Shown: positions 1-9,052, counted from the first letter of the stretch. The stretch is DNA of 64,000 bases from Winogradskyella sp. J14-2 (GCF_001971725.1 NZ_CP019388.1:1674001-1738000), one strand, 5' to 3'. The notes: generated by a model from the sequence alone, not told the origin. A program made the numbers and translations.

Positions 1-2
1 TA

Positions 3-362
3 CCAAAACAAGAACTCTTATCGCAAATTATTAAAGCCGGCAAAGCACGTTTAAGACCCGTATTGCTAACAGCAATTACTACGATTCTAGGACTTATTCC
101 GTTAGCAATCGGATTAAACATCAATTTCTTTACCTTAGTCAGTGAGTTCGATGCTAACATTTACTTTGGTGGAGACAATGTTATTTTTTGGGGACCTCTA
201 GCTTGGACGGTAATTTACGGATTATTCATTGCTACCTTCTTAACGCTAATCGTCGTTCCTGTACTGTTCTATTTATCCATAAGATTAAAGGTTTGGATGA
301 AAACAAAATTTAGCCGAGTTGAAGAATTTCAATCTTCTAAAGAAGAAACACTTCCACTATAA
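3..362 (+). CDS. RND-family efflux transporter, inner-membrane subunit (C-terminal fragment)
   Basis: The gene runs in from the left edge; only about the last 119 residues are present. The fragment contains the run GKARLRPVLLTAITTILGLIP, which is the conserved segment of AcrB/CusA-type resistance-nodulation-division pumps before the last transmembrane helices, followed by a hydrophobic helix (ATFLTLIVVPVLFYLS) and a short basic/acidic tail. Such proteins export drugs, metals or lipids across the inner membrane using proton exchange and work with a periplasmic adaptor and an outer-membrane channel, neither of which is in the window. An internal TTG at 63 is not the start because the frame stays open to the window edge. 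A strong hairpin terminator follows directly. The substrate cannot be told from this piece. Confidence 0.85.
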   Translation, partial: PKQELLSQIIKAGKARLRPVLLTAITTILGLIPLAIGLNINFFTLVSEFDANIYFGGDNVIFWGPLAWTVIYGLFIATFLTLIVVPVLFYLSIRLKVWMKTKFSRVEEFQSSKEETLPL

Positions 363-385
363 TAATAGCATATTGGTTAATAGCC

Positions 386-420
386 AAAAAGCCTCAACAA
401 TTGTTGAGGCTTTTTATTTT
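386..420 (+). terminator. Rho-independent terminator after the RND gene
   Basis: AAAAAGCCTCAACAA is followed by its perfect complement TTGTTGAGGCTTTTT and then more T residues. The stem begins 24 bases after the RND stop codon and separates it from aspS. Confidence 0.9.
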
Positions 421-438
421 TTTATCCTTTAAGTTGAT

Positions 439-446
439 TAAATTTG
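439..446 (+). promoter_or_regulatory. -7 promoter element for aspS
   Basis: TAAATTTG matches the Bacteroidota -7 consensus TAnnTTTG and lies 18 bases before the aspS ATG. I do not see a convincing TTG at the -33 spacing, so only the -7 box is marked. Confidence 0.45.
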
Positions 447-464
447 CACGATTAATTTTTGAAT

Positions 465-2219
465 ATGTACAGAAGTCATAACTGTGGAGAATTAAGAGCC
501 ACTCACAACAATACAGAAGTCACACTTGCAGGTTGGGTACAAGGAGTTAGAGATAAAGGTTTTATGATCTATGTAGATCTCAGAGACCGCTATGGAATAA
601 CACAGCTTTACTTTGATGAAGATCAAAGTACTAAAGCACTGATGGAAACGGCTCAAAAATTAGGACGCGAATTTGTAATTCAGGTCAAAGGAAAGGTACA
701 AGAGCGTACCTCTAAAAACCCTAATATTCCTACAGGTGATGTTGAGATTTTAGTTTCAGAATTAAGTGTGCTTAACGGTTCAAAAACACCTCCATTTACT
801 ATTGAAGATGAAACTGATGGTGGAGATGATTTACGTATGAAATACCGTTATTTGGATATTCGTCGCAATCCTGTGAAGGACAGTTTAGTGTTTAGACATA
901 AAGTAGCACAAGCCGTTAGAAATTATCTTTCTAATGATGGCTTTATTGAAGTTGAAACACCATATCTAATAAAATCTACACCAGAAGGTGCTCGAGATTT
1001 TGTGGTGCCTTCTCGCATGAACGAAGGTCAGTTTTATGCCTTACCACAATCACCACAAACCTTTAAGCAGCTGCTTATGGTTGGTGGCATGGACAAATAT
1101 TTTCAGATTGTAAAATGTTTTAGAGATGAGGATCTCAGAGCAGACCGTCAGCCAGAGTTTACACAAATAGACTGCGAAATGGCGTTTGTAGAACAAGAAG
1201 ATATTTTAAATACGTTTGAAGGATTAACACGTCATTTACTTAAAGAAATTAATGGTGTTGAGGTTGATAAATTCCCAAGAATGCTATATGATGACGCAAT
1301 GCGTCTGTATGGTAACGACAAACCAGATATTAGATTTGGAATGGAGTTTGGCGAGTTAAACGAGGTAGCACAGCACAAAGATTTTAACGTATTTAATTCT
1401 GCTGAATTGGTGGTTGGTATCGCTGTACCTGGCGGAAATGCATATACCAGAAAAGAGATAGACAAACTTATTGATTGGGTAAAGCGTCCGCAAGTTGGTG
1501 CTTTAGGTATGGTATATTGTCGTTGTAACGAAGATGGCACTTTTAAATCTTCAGTAGACAAATTCTACGATCAAGACGATTTAGCAAAATGGGCAGAAGT
1601 TACAGGTGCTAAAGCAGGCGATTTAATTTGTGTACTTTCAGGAAACACCAATAAAGTGAGAGCACAATTAAGTGCTTTACGTATGGAGTTGGCAGAACGT
1701 CTTGGCTTACGCAAGTCAGATGAATTTGCTCCACTATGGGTTATGGATTTCCCGCTTTTAGAATGGGATGAAGAGACAGAACGTTACCACGCTATGCACC
1801 ATCCATTTACGTCCCCAAAACCAGGACAATTAGAATTATTAGATTCTAAACCAGGTGAAGTAAAAGCTAATGCTTACGATTTAGTATTAAATGGTAACGA
1901 AATTGGTGGTGGTTCTATTCGTATTCACAATAAAGCAACACAAGCAATTATGCTAAAACACTTAGGATTCTCTGAGGAAGAAGCCAGATCTCAATTTGGT
2001 TTCTTAATGGATGCTTTTGAGTATGGTGCACCTCCACATGGTGGTATTGCTTTTGGTTTGGATAGACTTGTTGCTATTTTAGGCGGACAAGAAACCATTA
2101 GAGATTTTATTGCCTTCCCAAAAAACAATTCTGGCAGAGATGTAATGATAGATGCACCTGCACCAATAGATGATGAACAATTGCAGGAACTCAATTTAAA
2201 ATTGAATTTAAAATCATAA
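465..2219 (+). CDS. aspS: Aspartyl-tRNA synthetase
   Basis: Class II aminoacyl-tRNA synthetase that charges tRNA-Asp in the cytoplasm. The order is an N-terminal OB-fold anticodon domain (about residues 1-110, with [11 protein letters not shown]), the catalytic core with QSPQ, the motif 2 run [14 protein letters not shown], a bacterial insertion domain, and motif 3 [11 protein letters not shown] near the C-terminus. Length (584 residues) is normal for bacterial AspRS. The frame also opens at a TTG at 459, but the family begins [10 protein letters not shown], so the ATG at 465 is chosen; it sits at a suitable distance from the TAAATTTG box. It is a single-gene unit bounded by terminators on both sides. 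Confidence 0.97.
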   Translation: MYRSHNCGELRATHNNTEVTLAGWVQGVRDKGFMIYVDLRDRYGITQLYFDEDQSTKALMETAQKLGREFVIQVKGKVQERTSKNPNIPTGDVEILVSELSVLNGSKTPPFTIEDETDGGDDLRMKYRYLDIRRNPVKDSLVFRHKVAQAVRNYLSNDGFIEVETPYLIKSTPEGARDFVVPSRMNEGQFYALPQSPQTFKQLLMVGGMDKYFQIVKCFRDEDLRADRQPEFTQIDCEMAFVEQEDILNTFEGLTRHLLKEINGVEVDKFPRMLYDDAMRLYGNDKPDIRFGMEFGELNEVAQHKDFNVFNSAELVVGIAVPGGNAYTRKEIDKLIDWVKRPQVGALGMVYCRCNEDGTFKSSVDKFYDQDDLAKWAEVTGAKAGDLICVLSGNTNKVRAQLSALRMELAERLGLRKSDEFAPLWVMDFPLLEWDEETERYHAMHHPFTSPKPGQLELLDSKPGEVKANAYDLVLNGNEIGGGSIRIHNKATQAIMLKHLGFSEEEARSQFGFLMDAFEYGAPPHGGIAFGLDRLVAILGGQETIRDFIAFPKNNSGRDVMIDAPAPIDDEQLQELNLKLNLKS

Positions 2220-2224
2220 ATATT

Positions 2225-2251
2225 AAATCCTGCTTCTTGCAGGATTTTTTG
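2225..2251 (+). terminator. Rho-independent terminator after aspS
   Basis: AAATCCTGC and GCAGGATTT form a 9-bp stem around a TTCTT loop, followed by a T run. It starts 5 bases past the aspS stop. Confidence 0.88.
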
Positions 2252-2264
2252 TTAGATTTAGAGT

Positions 2265-4046
2265 ATGCCAACTAAGTCCAACTTATTAAAACGATTACTC
2301 ATTTGGAGATACAAACATGTCTCCGAAAAGAACTTTATTTTTTTACTAAGTCTCATCATTGGTTTATTAGCTGGATTGATTTCAGTTTTCATTAAAAACA
2401 TAACCTTTGCTATTGAAGCTATTTTTGAAAAAGGCATTATACTTTCAGAAAATAGCATCTATTTTATTTTACCAATTGTTGGTTTGTTTTTGGTTTACTT
2501 GTTTGTAAAATACATTTCAAAACAACCAAGCGAACATGCCATTCCATCCATCCTCTTTGCCTTATCTAAAAGAGATGGCATCATAAATAAGAAAAAGATA
2601 TACTATCCTTTAATCACAGCTCCATTAACTGTAGGTTTTGGTGGTTCGGTAGGTTTGTTAGGACCTGCTATTGCTTCGGCTTCTGCATTAAGTTCTAACT
2701 TTAGTCGTTTATTACATATTGATAGAAAAACCAGAAGTTTGTTAATTGCCTGTGCAGCAGCAGGCGCAATTGCTTCTATTTTTAAATCACCAATTGCTGC
2801 TATTATTTTTGCTATTGAAGTCTTTAGCTTAGACCTAACATTTGCTTCACTCCTTCCTTTATTGATGGCTTCAGTGTCTTCTGTAATTACATCCTACTTT
2901 TTTCTGGGAGATAGTGTATTATTTGATTTTAGCGTTTCAGACAAATTTGTAATTAAGGATACACTATTTTACATTCTTTTAGGTGTAGGAACTGGTATTG
3001 CTTCTATCTATTTTTCAAAAATTTACTTCGGAGTTACGTCAATATTTAATCGTTTTAAATCCGCTAGACAAAAACTAATTGTTGGTGGTTTAGCTATTGG
3101 TGTTATGCTCTTTTTTATCCCTCCACTCTATGGTGAAGGTTTTGGCTTTATAAATAACCTTTTACTCGGTAACGATATTGCCGCCTTGGGCAAAACGCCA
3201 TTCGATTCGCATTTAGACAATATCTGGATTGTTATCGGACTTTTATTTGGCATTACCATTTTTAAAGCCATTGCCATGACCACAACGTTTGCAGCTGGTG
3301 GAACAGGCGGAATTATAATTCCAACCTTGGTTATGGGAAGCGCTTTAGGTAATGTGGTTGCCAAAGTCATTAACAATTGTGGTTTAGGATTTAATGTATC
3401 TGAAGCCAACTTTACTTTAATTGGCATGGCTGGTCTTATTGCTGGTGTGCTTCATGCTCCCTTAACTGCCATTTTCTTAATTGCCGAAATTACGGGTGGC
3501 TACCAATTGTTTGTGCCTTTAATGATCACAGCATCCATGTCTTTTATTATAAATAAAAATGGCTTAGATCACACTATTTACACCAAAGAATTATTAGAAA
3601 AAGGTGCGCTTCTCACTCAAAATAAAGACAAAAGCGTTCTTACTTTAATGAAGTTAGATTCTGTTATTGAACAAAATTTTGTAGAACTACATCCAGACAT
3701 GACATTGGGAGACATGCTAAAAAATGGAGTTTCTAAATCGAACCGAAATTTGTTTCCTGTTACTGATGATGAAAAGAACTTTATAGGCATCATTTTACTA
3801 GACAATATAAGATCGGTAATGTTTGACCAAACTCTTTATAACTCAACTACGGTTGAAACCTTTATGCAAAAACCACCTGAAATCATTTACTATGAAGAGG
3901 ACTCAATGGAAAAGGTGATGAAGAAATTTCAACGCTCAAAAGCCTGGAATTTACCCGTAATTAGAAATGATAAATATTATGGTTTTGTATCAAAATCTAA
4001 GCTTTTAACAGCGTATCGTCGTGAATTGATTAATTTTACATCTTAG
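2265..4046 (+). CDS. ClC-family chloride channel/transporter with C-terminal CBS pair, gating glutamate replaced
   Basis: Polytopic inner-membrane protein of 593 residues: about 10-12 hydrophobic segments to residue 440, then two CBS domains (about 455-590) that usually sense nucleotides. Family landmarks are the HAIPSILFAL stretch (equivalent of GSGIP), GGSVGLLGP around residues 127-134, and GGTGGIIIP in the second half. In ClC transporters the second landmark normally reads G-(K/R/L)-E-G-P, the Glu being the gating and proton-coupling residue (E148 in E. coli ClC). Here the residue is Leu132 (codons TTG TTA). From the family this predicts loss of proton coupling or a constitutively open anion pathway, but that is inference. 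A small membrane protein gene follows 11 bases downstream and is probably co-transcribed. Confidence 0.9.
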   Translation: MPTKSNLLKRLLIWRYKHVSEKNFIFLLSLIIGLLAGLISVFIKNITFAIEAIFEKGIILSENSIYFILPIVGLFLVYLFVKYISKQPSEHAIPSILFALSKRDGIINKKKIYYPLITAPLTVGFGGSVGLLGPAIASASALSSNFSRLLHIDRKTRSLLIACAAAGAIASIFKSPIAAIIFAIEVFSLDLTFASLLPLLMASVSSVITSYFFLGDSVLFDFSVSDKFVIKDTLFYILLGVGTGIASIYFSKIYFGVTSIFNRFKSARQKLIVGGLAIGVMLFFIPPLYGEGFGFINNLLLGNDIAALGKTPFDSHLDNIWIVIGLLFGITIFKAIAMTTTFAAGGTGGIIIPTLVMGSALGNVVAKVINNCGLGFNVSEANFTLIGMAGLIAGVLHAPLTAIFLIAEITGGYQLFVPLMITASMSFIINKNGLDHTIYTKELLEKGALLTQNKDKSVLTLMKLDSVIEQNFVELHPDMTLGDMLKNGVSKSNRNLFPVTDDEKNFIGIILLDNIRSVMFDQTLYNSTTVETFMQKPPEIIYYEEDSMEKVMKKFQRSKAWNLPVIRNDKYYGFVSKSKLLTAYRRELINFTS

Positions 4047-4057
4047 AATTTATATTA

Positions 4058-4303
4058 ATGAAGCCAATTCATATTATTACACTCATTGCTTTTTTGGCAT
4101 CTTTATGCAGCATTGTTTGTGGATTGATATTAGATGTAGACTATTCTCAAAAGCTGGTAGGCTTTGGTGTATTAGGTTTATTCTTGGTTGTTTTTCCATT
4201 ATTTTCTTATTACAGATGGAAAGGAAAAGACGTTAAGGACTACATGTTAACCAAGGAAAATCTTGATAAAATGCGCGAAAACCAAAAGAAAAACAACCAC
4301 TGA
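4058..4303 (+). CDS. Small two-helix membrane protein, function unknown
   Basis: An 81-residue protein with two predicted transmembrane helices (about 5-25 and 33-52) and a charged, Lys/Asn-rich cytoplasmic tail ending KENLDKMRENQKKNNH. It starts 11 bases after the ClC stop codon on the same strand, so it is likely translated from the same transcript and might assist or modulate the channel; nothing in the sequence proves this. I do not recognise a named family. Confidence 0.7.
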   Translation: MKPIHIITLIAFLASLCSIVCGLILDVDYSQKLVGFGVLGLFLVVFPLFSYYRWKGKDVKDYMLTKENLDKMRENQKKNNH

Positions 4304-4350
4304 TTAAGTTGTTAACTATCAATATTTTAAAATAAAACAATTAATTAACC

Positions 4351-4378
4351 TTGCACGTTAATTAATATCTTACCTTTG
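4351..4378 (+). promoter_or_regulatory. Promoter of the cold-shock gene
   Basis: TTG at 4351 and TACCTTTG at 4371-4378, 17 bases apart, match the Bacteroidota -33/-7 arrangement. Transcription would start near 4384, giving a leader of about 20 bases before the ATG at 4403. Confidence 0.7.
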
Positions 4379-4402
4379 TGCTTTAATTTTTATTTTTTTA
4401 TA

Positions 4403-4594
4403 ATGACTGGAACAGTTAAATTTTTCAATGATTCAAAAGGATTTGGATTCATTACAAACGAAGAAACAGGAAAAGATATCTTCGTTCACGTATCAAACCT
4501 TAATGGCGTAGAATTACGCGAAGGTGACAATGTAGAGTACACAGAAGAAGAAGGCAGAAAAGGAATGGTTGCTGCAAATGTAAGCGTTCTTTAA
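4403..4594 (+). CDS. Cold-shock domain protein (CspA family)
   Basis: A 63-residue single OB-fold protein that binds single-stranded RNA and DNA. It carries RNP1 (KGFGFI) and RNP2 (DIFVHVS), the aromatic RNA-binding surface of CspA proteins. The open frame extends upstream to 4376, but the family begins M-T-G-T-V-K-F-F, so the start is the ATG at 4403, which also lies downstream of the promoter. It forms its own unit with a terminator immediately after. Whether it is cold-induced or constitutive cannot be seen. Confidence 0.95.
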   Translation: MTGTVKFFNDSKGFGFITNEETGKDIFVHVSNLNGVELREGDNVEYTEEEGRKGMVAANVSVL

Positions 4595-4617
4595 GCGATA
4601 TACTTTATTTTTAGTGC

Positions 4618-4648
4618 AACGCTCAACCTTTGGTTGGGCGTTTTTTTT
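4618..4648 (+). terminator. Rho-independent terminator after the cold-shock gene
   Basis: AACGCTCAACC and GGTTGGGCGTT pair around a TTT loop (one G-T pair) and are followed by a run of T. It also separates the gene from the convergent lipoprotein ending at 4647. Confidence 0.88.
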
Positions 4649-5099
4649 ATTTAAAATCTATTGGTAAACTAGGTTTAGGAATTTTTACAATATGATAGGG
4701 TTGTGTCATAACTGAAGTTGCTATACCATCTGGTGATTTTCGTAATACCTCTATTAAAATTTTGTCCTTAGTTTCTTCAACAACGAGATTTAAGCTGTGA
4801 CCTCCTGAATTTTTAACCTCATCAAATACTGCAAGCACAGTATATTTTGAAAAATCAATATCAGTTTCAGAAAAACTATTGGAAACCTTATTAACTGAGT
4901 TTATGCTATTAAGCAAATTCTGCCATTCTTCTGAAGAGGTAACTATTAAATTCTGTTGCTCTATACCTTCAGCACCAGAGCCATGCAGGTTACCTTTTCC
5001 AATAAGAATAATATTTTCTTGTGTCATTTTTGCTTTATTTTCTGCTGATTTACAGTTTAAGGCAAACAGTAAAACTACAATTCCTAGTAACTTATGCAT
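4647..5099 (-). CDS. PrcB-like lipoprotein (protease-complex stability domain)
   Basis: A 150-residue protein with a signal peptide and lipobox (LFALNC, Cys16), so it should be a lipid-anchored envelope protein. The body resembles the PrcB C-terminal domain: a Trp-Leu-x-Leu segment (EEWQNLLNSIN), then DFSKYTVLAVF, NSGGHSLNL, and a terminal TQPYHIVKIPK strand. In Treponema the founding member stabilises a surface protease; in Bacteroidota the domain is widespread and of unknown role. It sits 11 bases downstream of tadA on the same strand and may be co-transcribed with it, without an obvious functional link. Confidence 0.75.
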   Translation of the reverse strand: MHKLLGIVVLLFALNCKSAENKAKMTQENIILIGKGNLHGSGAEGIEQQNLIVTSSEEWQNLLNSINSVNKVSNSFSETDIDFSKYTVLAVFDEVKNSGGHSLNLVVEETKDKILIEVLRKSPDGIATSVMTQPYHIVKIPKPSLPIDFK

Positions 5100-5110
5100 A
5101 AATATTTGTG

Positions 5111-5560
5111 TTAATTCAAATTACGCTTTTCAATAAAAAAACGTTTCATTAATTCTGATGCTTCTTCTGCTAAAACACCACTAACAACCTTAGTTTTAGG
5201 ATGCAATTTGGTTCCCATAGCTGTAAAACCACGCTGCTCGTCTGAAGCTCCGTAAACTATTTTTGCAATCTGGCTCCAATACAAGGCACCAGCACACATT
5301 TGGCATGGTTCTAAGGTTACATAGAGTGTGCACTTAGTCAAATATTTTCCACCTAAAAAATTGGCTGCAGAAGTAATAGCCTGCATCTCTGCGTGTGCTG
5401 TAACATCGTTTAGTAGCTCAGTAAGATTATGCGTTCTGGCTATAATTCTGTCTTCTACTACAATAACTGCACCAACAGGAATTTCACCTTTTTCAAAAGC
5501 AACCTCAGCCTCCTGAAGGGCTTTTTTCATGTAATATGTATCGTCAAATGGCTTTATCAT
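5111..5560 (-). CDS. tadA: tRNA adenosine(34) deaminase / nucleoside deaminase
   Basis: Zinc-dependent cytidine-deaminase-fold protein of 149 residues. The zinc site is visible as His56-Ala-Glu58 (TAHAEMQ) and Pro-Cys86-x-x-Cys89 (LEPCQMCAGAL); Glu58 is the proton shuttle. TadA converts A34 to inosine in tRNA-Arg, allowing one tRNA to read CGN codons. The N-terminus (KKALQEAEVAFEKGEIPVGAVIV) and length fit bacterial TadA, though guanine-deaminase-type paralogues look similar. It is transcribed divergently from dxs, with only 40 bases between the two start codons. Confidence 0.85.
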   Translation of the reverse strand: MIKPFDDTYYMKKALQEAEVAFEKGEIPVGAVIVVEDRIIARTHNLTELLNDVTAHAEMQAITSAANFLGGKYLTKCTLYVTLEPCQMCAGALYWSQIAKIVYGASDEQRGFTAMGTKLHPKTKVVSGVLAEEASELMKRFFIEKRNLN

Positions 5561-5562
5561 TA

Positions 5563-5594
5563 TTGTAAAAATACAAATTCAAATGGTACATTTG
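5563..5594 (+). promoter_or_regulatory. Promoter of dxs, placed almost on the start codon
   Basis: TTG at 5563-5565 and a perfect -7 element TACATTTG at 5587-5594 are 21 bases apart. The -7 element ends only 6 bases before the ATG at 5601, so the transcript should be leaderless or nearly so. Confidence 0.6.
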
Positions 5595-5600
5595 TATTTA

Positions 5601-7370
5601 ATGAAGCGTCTTCTCAAACATATCAACTTACCTGAAGACTTACGTCGACTCAAAGCTGAAGATTTACCTCAAGTAGCTAAAGAATTACGTGAGTTTATCA
5701 TCAACGTTGTGGCTACAAAAGAAGGCCATCTTGGTGCCAGTTTAGGTGTTATAGAATTGACTATTGCACTACATTACACCTTTAACACGCCTGAAGATTT
5801 ACTCATTTGGGATGTTGGTCACCAAGCCTATGGTCATAAAATTTTAACCGGAAGAAAAGATCGTTTTGAAACCAACAGACAACTTAATGGTATTAGCGGT
5901 TTTCCAAAACGAACTGAAAGTGATTATGATACCTTTGGAGTAGGGCACTCTTCCACTTCAATCTCGGCAGCTTTAGGTATGGCCATTGCATCACAACTTA
6001 AAGGTGAAAACAAACATCATATTGCAGTTATTGGTGATGCTTCTATCGCAAGCGGAATGGCTTTTGAAGGTCTTAACCATGCTGGAGTTACAGATGCTAA
6101 CTTATTAGTCATTCTCAATGACAATGCCATCGGCATAGACCCAAGCGTTGGTGCGTTAAAACAGTACTTAACCAATGTAAAAAAGGGCACACAAAAACAA
6201 GATAACATTTTTGAAGCCTTAAACTTTAACTATTCTGGTCCTATTGACGGTCATGACTTACCGCTGTTAATTTCTGAATTAGAACGGTTAAAAACTGTAA
6301 AAGGTCCAAAGTTTTTGCACGTAATTACCACTAAAGGTAAAGGTCTAAAACAAGCAGAAGCAAACCAAGTTAAATACCATGCACCTGGTAAATTTGACGC
6401 AAAAACAGGAGAACTTATTACAAAATCAAGTACTGTTGAGCCTCCAAAATATCAAGATGTTTTTGGTGAAACTATTGTAGAATTGGCCAGAAAAAACGAA
6501 AAAATTATTGGCATTACACCAGCTATGCCAACTGGGAGTTCTTTAAAATACATGATGGAAATATTTCCTAATCGTGCTTTTGATGTAGGTATTGCAGAGC
6601 AACATGCTGTTACTCTTGCAGCTGGTATGGCAACACAAGGATTAATTCCGTTTTGTAATATCTACTCTACCTTTTTGCAACGTGCTTACGACCAGATTAT
6701 ACATGATGTGGCGTTGCAAAATTTACCTGTTGTGTTTTGTTTGGACAGAGCAGGTTTAGTTGGCGAAGACGGCGCAACACATCATGGTGTTTTTGATTTG
6801 GCTTACCTTAATTGTGTACCTAATTTGGTGATTTTTGCACCAAGAGATGCTATTGCTTTACGAAATATAATGTACACCGCTCAATTAGGAATTGATTTCC
6901 CAATTGCCATACGCTATCCACGTGGTAGAGGTCATCTTTTAGAATGGAAGCTACCTTATAAAACCATTGAAATTGGCAAGGGCGAATGCCTCAAAAAGGG
7001 AAAAGATATAGCCATATTATCTATTGGTACTATGGCAAAGCATGCTGAAGATGCTATTGTAGATTTAGATGTTTCGCATTATGACCTGCAATTTGTAAAG
7101 CCTCTTGATGAAACATTGCTACACGAAATTTTTAAAACACACAAAACTATTGTCACCATAGAAGATGGTACCATAGTAGGTGGTTTTGGAAGTGCTGTTT
7201 TAGCTTTTGCAAATAAGCACAACTATAAACAATATGTTGAGATATTAGGAATTGAAGATAAATTTACAGACCATGGCTCTGTGTTGCAATTGCAACAATT
7301 ACAACAGCTGGATTCCGCTTCAATTAAAAAGAATGTAGAACAACTACTCGCTGTCCTCAACAACAGCTAA
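5601..7370 (+). CDS. dxs: 1-deoxy-D-xylulose-5-phosphate synthase
   Basis: Thiamine-diphosphate enzyme that condenses pyruvate and glyceraldehyde 3-phosphate, the first step of the MEP isoprenoid pathway. Visible are the N-terminal VGHQAYGHKILTGR motif, the ThDP/Mg site GDASIASGMAFEGLNHAG followed by LNDN, the transketolase pyrimidine-domain run GIAEQHAVTLAAGMA with the catalytic Glu, and the C-terminal GGFGSAVLAF domain. An upstream ATG at 5583 is in frame, but it lies before the -7 element, and family members start near MKRLLKHINLPEDL, so 5601 is chosen (589 residues, slightly shorter than the E. coli enzyme). The last codons overlap a small convergent gene. Confidence 0.95.
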   Translation: MKRLLKHINLPEDLRRLKAEDLPQVAKELREFIINVVATKEGHLGASLGVIELTIALHYTFNTPEDLLIWDVGHQAYGHKILTGRKDRFETNRQLNGISGFPKRTESDYDTFGVGHSSTSISAALGMAIASQLKGENKHHIAVIGDASIASGMAFEGLNHAGVTDANLLVILNDNAIGIDPSVGALKQYLTNVKKGTQKQDNIFEALNFNYSGPIDGHDLPLLISELERLKTVKGPKFLHVITTKGKGLKQAEANQVKYHAPGKFDAKTGELITKSSTVEPPKYQDVFGETIVELARKNEKIIGITPAMPTGSSLKYMMEIFPNRAFDVGIAEQHAVTLAAGMATQGLIPFCNIYSTFLQRAYDQIIHDVALQNLPVVFCLDRAGLVGEDGATHHGVFDLAYLNCVPNLVIFAPRDAIALRNIMYTAQLGIDFPIAIRYPRGRGHLLEWKLPYKTIEIGKGECLKKGKDIAILSIGTMAKHAEDAIVDLDVSHYDLQFVKPLDETLLHEIFKTHKTIVTIEDGTIVGGFGSAVLAFANKHNYKQYVEILGIEDKFTDHGSVLQLQQLQQLDSASIKKNVEQLLAVLNNS

Positions 7371-7514
7371 ATCTGTTTTTCCTTCAATCTGTTCAATTTG
7401 TGCAGATTCCTTTTGTACTTCCTGATCTTTAACATTAGATATGTCGTCTAGCATTAATAGGCAAGTCAATACTACTACAAAAATGACTAAGCCTCCGAGT
7501 ATATTATTTCTCAT
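7344..7514 (-). CDS. Small predicted membrane peptide (56 residues)
   Basis: An open frame from an ATG at 7514 to TAG at 7344 encodes 56 residues: a basic start (MRNN), one hydrophobic segment (ILGGLVIFVVVLTCLLML) and a hydrophilic acidic tail rich in Glu, Gln and Lys ending AVVEDSE. The single-helix plus charged-tail layout is typical of real small membrane proteins and unusual for chance frames. It is convergent with dxs and overlaps its last nine codons, so the 3' end of dxs is read on both strands. No ribosome-binding site is evident, which is normal in this phylum. No family recognised. Confidence 0.45.
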   Translation of the reverse strand: MRNNILGGLVIFVVVLTCLLMLDDISNVKDQEVQKESAQIEQIEGKTDLAVVEDSE

Positions 7515-7596
7515 AAGTAGGTTTTTTTGAGACTAATTCTAGATTAAAATAAAACAAAATATCGCTTAAAAACAAATTTAATCGACCAAATGCATT

Positions 7597-8937
7597 CTAT
7601 AAGATGTTACCCTTCAGTTTTTTATGTAATAACATGGCATTTGTATCTGATAATTTTGAAATAAACAAACACACAGAGAGTAGATTATTGTAAAGAGATC
7701 CATTCGATAGATTAATGGTTTCTGGTAAGAGTTCTTGCAATAGTTTATCATAGTTAGATAAGCTATCATTATATACATTATATGCTAAATTTCCATAAGC
7801 ATTTAACAACTGATTTAAAATTTCATAACCTGCTACCTCCTTATTTATAACTTCTTTTGATCGGTAGACTTTTTTAATACTTAAATTTATAATATCTTTT
7901 ATCTGGGCTTTATACTGACTAGTGTCTAAAAGCGCTGTTTCAAATTTTCCGTCTAAAATGGCCTCTTCATTTTTCATAAATATCGATGCTGCTTCATCAA
8001 TTAAAGTACTAATAGCTAATGCGCGCAAATAACTAACTCTATCTTGTATAGTTTGTAGGGCATTATAGTTTTGAGTTATAATTCTCCCTTTTACAAGTTT
8101 TATTAAATACTCTAAAGCATAATCTTCTTCAATTAATCCAAGATTTATTCCATCTTCAAAATCTATAATAGTGTAACAAATATCATCGGCTGCTTCTACC
8201 AAATAGGCTAATGGATGCCTATTATAGTTTAGATCTTTTTGGCTTCGTGAAATTAAACCTAGTTCCGAAGCTACTTCTTTAAACATGTCTTTTTCACTTT
8301 GAAAAAAACCATACTTTTTATCAACTATATGTTTTGTTGGTTTTTTAGGTAGTGATTCCTTTGGGTATTTCATAAAAGCTCCGAGTGTGGCATAACTTAA
8401 CCTCAATCCTCCCAGCCTTCCAGCCCTACTTTCGGTTAAGATCTTAAATCCGTTGGCATTACCTTCAAAATCACACAAATCCTGATATTCTTTATCCGTT
8501 AAATTAGGTTTAAATTGCAATCCATTACCATTTTTAAAATATGCACCTATTGCCTTTTCGCCAGAATGTCCAAATGGTGGATTTCCAATATCGTGCGCTA
8601 ATGCAGCAGCCGCTACTATAGCACCAAAATCATTAATCTTATAACCGTGTACATTTTCTAATTGTGGATGTTTTTCTAGAAGTAGTCTACCTACTTGTCT
8701 ACCTAAGGAGCGCCCAACAACACTAACTTCTAAGCTGTGTGTTAGTCTCGTATGTACAAAATCTGTCTTAGATAACGGTACTACCTGCGTTTTATCTTGT
8801 AAACTTCTAAATTCTGAAGAAAATATAATTCGGTCATAATCGACCTCAAACCCAACACGTGTTTCGTCTTGTTCTTTTCTTAGTCTTTTATTATTGTCAC
8901 CAAAGCGTTTTAAGGATAATAGTTGCTCCCAGTTCAT
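7597..8937 (-). CDS. dgt: Deoxyguanosinetriphosphate triphosphohydrolase-like protein
   Basis: HD-domain phosphohydrolase of 446 residues that converts dGTP (or other dNTPs) to the nucleoside and tripolyphosphate, controlling dNTP pools. The metal-binding set is visible: His67 in HTRLTHSLEVS, the HD pair at about 115-116 in ALAHDIGNPPFGH, and a later Asp in EAADDICYTIIDFEDG. The N-terminal RSEFRSLQDKTQV-type segment (SSEFRSLQDKTQVVP) is characteristic of the Dgt family. It stands alone, with gaps on both sides. Confidence 0.92.
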   Translation of the reverse strand: MNWEQLLSLKRFGDNNKRLRKEQDETRVGFEVDYDRIIFSSEFRSLQDKTQVVPLSKTDFVHTRLTHSLEVSVVGRSLGRQVGRLLLEKHPQLENVHGYKINDFGAIVAAAALAHDIGNPPFGHSGEKAIGAYFKNGNGLQFKPNLTDKEYQDLCDFEGNANGFKILTESRAGRLGGLRLSYATLGAFMKYPKESLPKKPTKHIVDKKYGFFQSEKDMFKEVASELGLISRSQKDLNYNRHPLAYLVEAADDICYTIIDFEDGINLGLIEEDYALEYLIKLVKGRIITQNYNALQTIQDRVSYLRALAISTLIDEAASIFMKNEEAILDGKFETALLDTSQYKAQIKDIINLSIKKVYRSKEVINKEVAGYEILNQLLNAYGNLAYNVYNDSLSNYDKLLQELLPETINLSNGSLYNNLLSVCLFISKLSDTNAMLLHKKLKGNIL

Positions 8938-9052
8938 ATCTTAAAATTAAACATGCAAGATAACTAAATTGGTAAAGAGTTGGTTAAGAAAAAAGCTTGC
9001 ATTTGTGATACTTATCAATGTTAATAAATTGTATCGTTTATGCTAAATCAAT

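Noticed and set aside
1232-1561. 109-residue frame antisense to aspS
   Set aside because: It lies wholly inside aspS, shows no domain or signal and has composition expected of a shadow frame.
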